Below, in pieces: positions 4,721-5,555 of a stretch of 5,555 bases of DNA (position 1 is the stretch's first letter; every line of letters starts with the position of its first letter). The DNA comes from Acidimicrobiaceae bacterium. Its GTDB lineage: Bacteria; Actinomycetota; Acidimicrobiia; Acidimicrobiales; MedAcidi-G1. The stretch is taken from assembly GCA_002727895.1 (NCBI GenBank), contig PBUO01000079.1, positions 1 through 5,555 on the forward strand. The letters are read 5' to 3'. Below the pieces are notes generated by a model. That model made no database searches and was not told where the DNA came from. It worked only from the letters and a program-made list of their open reading frames with translations. The position numbers were made by a program, and so were the translations under genes.

Positions 4721-4816
4721 CCTACTGGGGTTAGACCCGAACAACCAAACGGTGCGCCAGGCAGAGTTCGAGAGAGCGGTGAACCATTAATCGCAGTACC
4801 GCGTCTGGACGCCCCG

Positions 4817-5555
4817 TCAGTTGGGGTCTGGTCGGGAGAAGGGGGGGCTGAGTTTCTCGGCGGTACCTGTTGTCCACAGGGCGGCAGGGCGGCCGCCCTT
4901 GTCGCCCGACCTGGTCGTCTGATCAAGGGGTTTGAGGAAGTCGTTGGTCTGTTTGATCTTTCGCTGGAAGTTGCCGGGATCAAGTTTGGAATTCCAAACA
5001 GCCTCATAGACCCGCCGGAGGTCACTGATGGTGAACTCCGGCGGGCAGAAGCGGGTGGCGATCGTTGTGTTCTCAAGACTGGATCGGGCCAGCGCTATGG
5101 CGTCAGCGAGGATCTGGTCGTGGTCGAACGCGAGTGTTATCCGACCGCTCTCAAATTCGGCGACGGGAACGAGTTCGGCATAGGCGGCGTCGGTTTCGCC
5201 TTTCGGCGTGGGTAGGTCCGGAACGATGGCCCAATAGCCGACGGTAGCGACACGCTGGCCGAGCTCTTTTCGTGGGAGATCCCGCTCCGGGTGGGCATAG
5301 ATGCCGAATCGTTTGAGGTCTTCTGGTCGCAGGGTGATTCGTGTTTCCTCTTTCAGCTCCCTTGCGGCGGCGACGTCCAGCTCTTCTTCAAAATTGACGA
5401 ATCCACCGGGTAGTGCCCACCGGCCCAAGAATGGCGGTTTTCCACGCTGAATCAGGAGTACTCGTAGTTCCCTTTCGATCACGGTCATGACGACTATGTC
5501 GACGGTCACATACCACGGATGGAACTTCAACGGCGGGAACGCTCCCGGGTCGTAG
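4817..5555 (-). CDS. Nudix hydrolase with NrtR-type C-terminal winged helix (5' end beyond window)
   Basis: The frame is open to the window edge. Reading in from the edge it begins YDPGAFPPLKFHPWYVTVD, matching the usual YDPSxFPPxAVTVD opening of this family, so the true start lies a few codons beyond 5555; a TTG at 5530 is not the start. The N-terminal Nudix domain contains RWALPGGFV and the Nudix box at about 5404-5336, with the catalytic core RELKEE intact but the usual Gly after EET replaced by Arg (EETRI). The C-terminal part (FTISDLRRVYEAVW..., then NFQRKI and GGRPAALW) is the winged-helix domain of NrtR-like proteins, which sense ADP-ribose or related nucleotides and regulate NAD metabolism genes. 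It could therefore be a repressor, an ADP-ribose-type pyrophosphatase, or both. The tail after GRPAALW is slightly longer than usual. Codon use is less GC-biased than in the core genes, suggesting a different origin. No target operator is visible. Confidence 0.88.
   Translation of the reverse strand, partial: YDPGAFPPLKFHPWYVTVDIVVMTVIERELRVLLIQRGKPPFLGRWALPGGFVNFEEELDVAAARELKEETRITLRPEDLKRFGIYAHPERDLPRKELGQRVATVGYWAIVPDLPTPKGETDAAYAELVPVAEFESGRITLAFDHDQILADAIALARSSLENTTIATRFCPPEFTISDLRRVYEAVWNSKLDPGNFQRKIKQTNDFLKPLDQTTRSGDKGGRPAALWTTGTAEKLSPPFSRPDPN

Noticed and set aside
3859..4734. Rightward open frame of 291 codons across the FrhB start, NTF2-like gene and tRNA
   Set aside because: It runs antisense through a well-supported NTF2-like gene and a complete tRNA. 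Its composition is Gly/Val/Arg-rich with no motif.
4583..4816. Genomic island integrated at tRNA-Arg
   Set aside because: Integrases usually use the tRNA 3' half, and the element would lie on the 4583 side. The lower-GC DNA is on the 5' side, and there is no integrase or repeated tRNA end in the window.
2708..5004. TTTGGAATTCC occurring at both 2708-2718 and about 4985-4995, each followed three bases later by CAGCC
   Set aside because: One copy is in an intergenic terminator region and the other lies inside the Nudix coding sequence. The match is short and built around a GGAATTCC palindrome, so chance is adequate; there are no further copies.
4817..5530. TTG at 5530 as the Nudix start
   Set aside because: The frame continues to the window edge with YDPGAFPPL, the normal N-terminal block of this family, so the gene is cut by the window instead.
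1..5555. Search for CRISPR arrays, insertion-sequence ends, phage genes, toxin-antitoxin pairs or a new defence cluster
   Set aside because: No repeated spaced units, transposase or integrase motifs, or small paired genes were seen. The genes present are housekeeping-type or orphan metabolic genes.

Overview
The window reads as a short piece of a very GC-rich actinobacterial genome. Sampled core coding stretches are up to about 80% GC, with strong G/C preference at third codon positions. The core block (about 111-4730) carries the conserved actinobacterial trio of a histidine phosphatase (MSMEG_4193 family), a DUF3090 protein and an SCO1664-family protein. It also has a type-5 (UdgB) uracil-DNA glycosylase, a probable lipoprotein, an F420 hydrogenase/dehydrogenase beta-subunit (FrhB) homologue, an NTF2/SnoaL-like protein and tRNA-Arg(CCG). 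Gene content and style fit Actinobacteria. An Acidimicrobiia-like, possibly metagenome-derived source is my inference and cannot be proved here.

Layout: positions 1-110 are much less GC-rich (48% by hand count) and hold the first codons of an FAD-dependent oxidoreductase reading rightward. That reading frame runs straight into the 3' part of the leftward SCO1664-family gene. Both are cut within about 19 bases, so this is a chimeric junction. Leftward from 1550 runs phosphatase -> DUF3090 -> truncated SCO1664. Rightward from 1576, divergently, lie the uracil-DNA glycosylase and then the small lipoprotein (to 2672). It converges on the FrhB homologue (2721-3875, leftward) across a hairpin. A 235-base gap follows, with one doubtful 41-residue ORF. 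Then, leftward, come the NTF2-like gene and tRNA-Arg, separated by one base. The right end (about 4737-5555) is lower in GC and carries a Nudix hydrolase with an NrtR-type winged helix, running off the window edge.

The most consistent regulatory signal is a TANNNT (-10-like) hexamer ending 6-9 bases before nearly every core start codon, with almost no Shine-Dalgarno sequences. This suggests mainly leaderless transcripts. At the phosphatase/UdgB divergence two such hexamers share their central TA, giving a compact symmetric bidirectional promoter. I see no CRISPR array, insertion sequence, prophage, defence system or clearly new multi-gene system. The items most worth checking are the junction at 111-129, the tRNA-CDS one-base arrangement and the shared divergent promoter.
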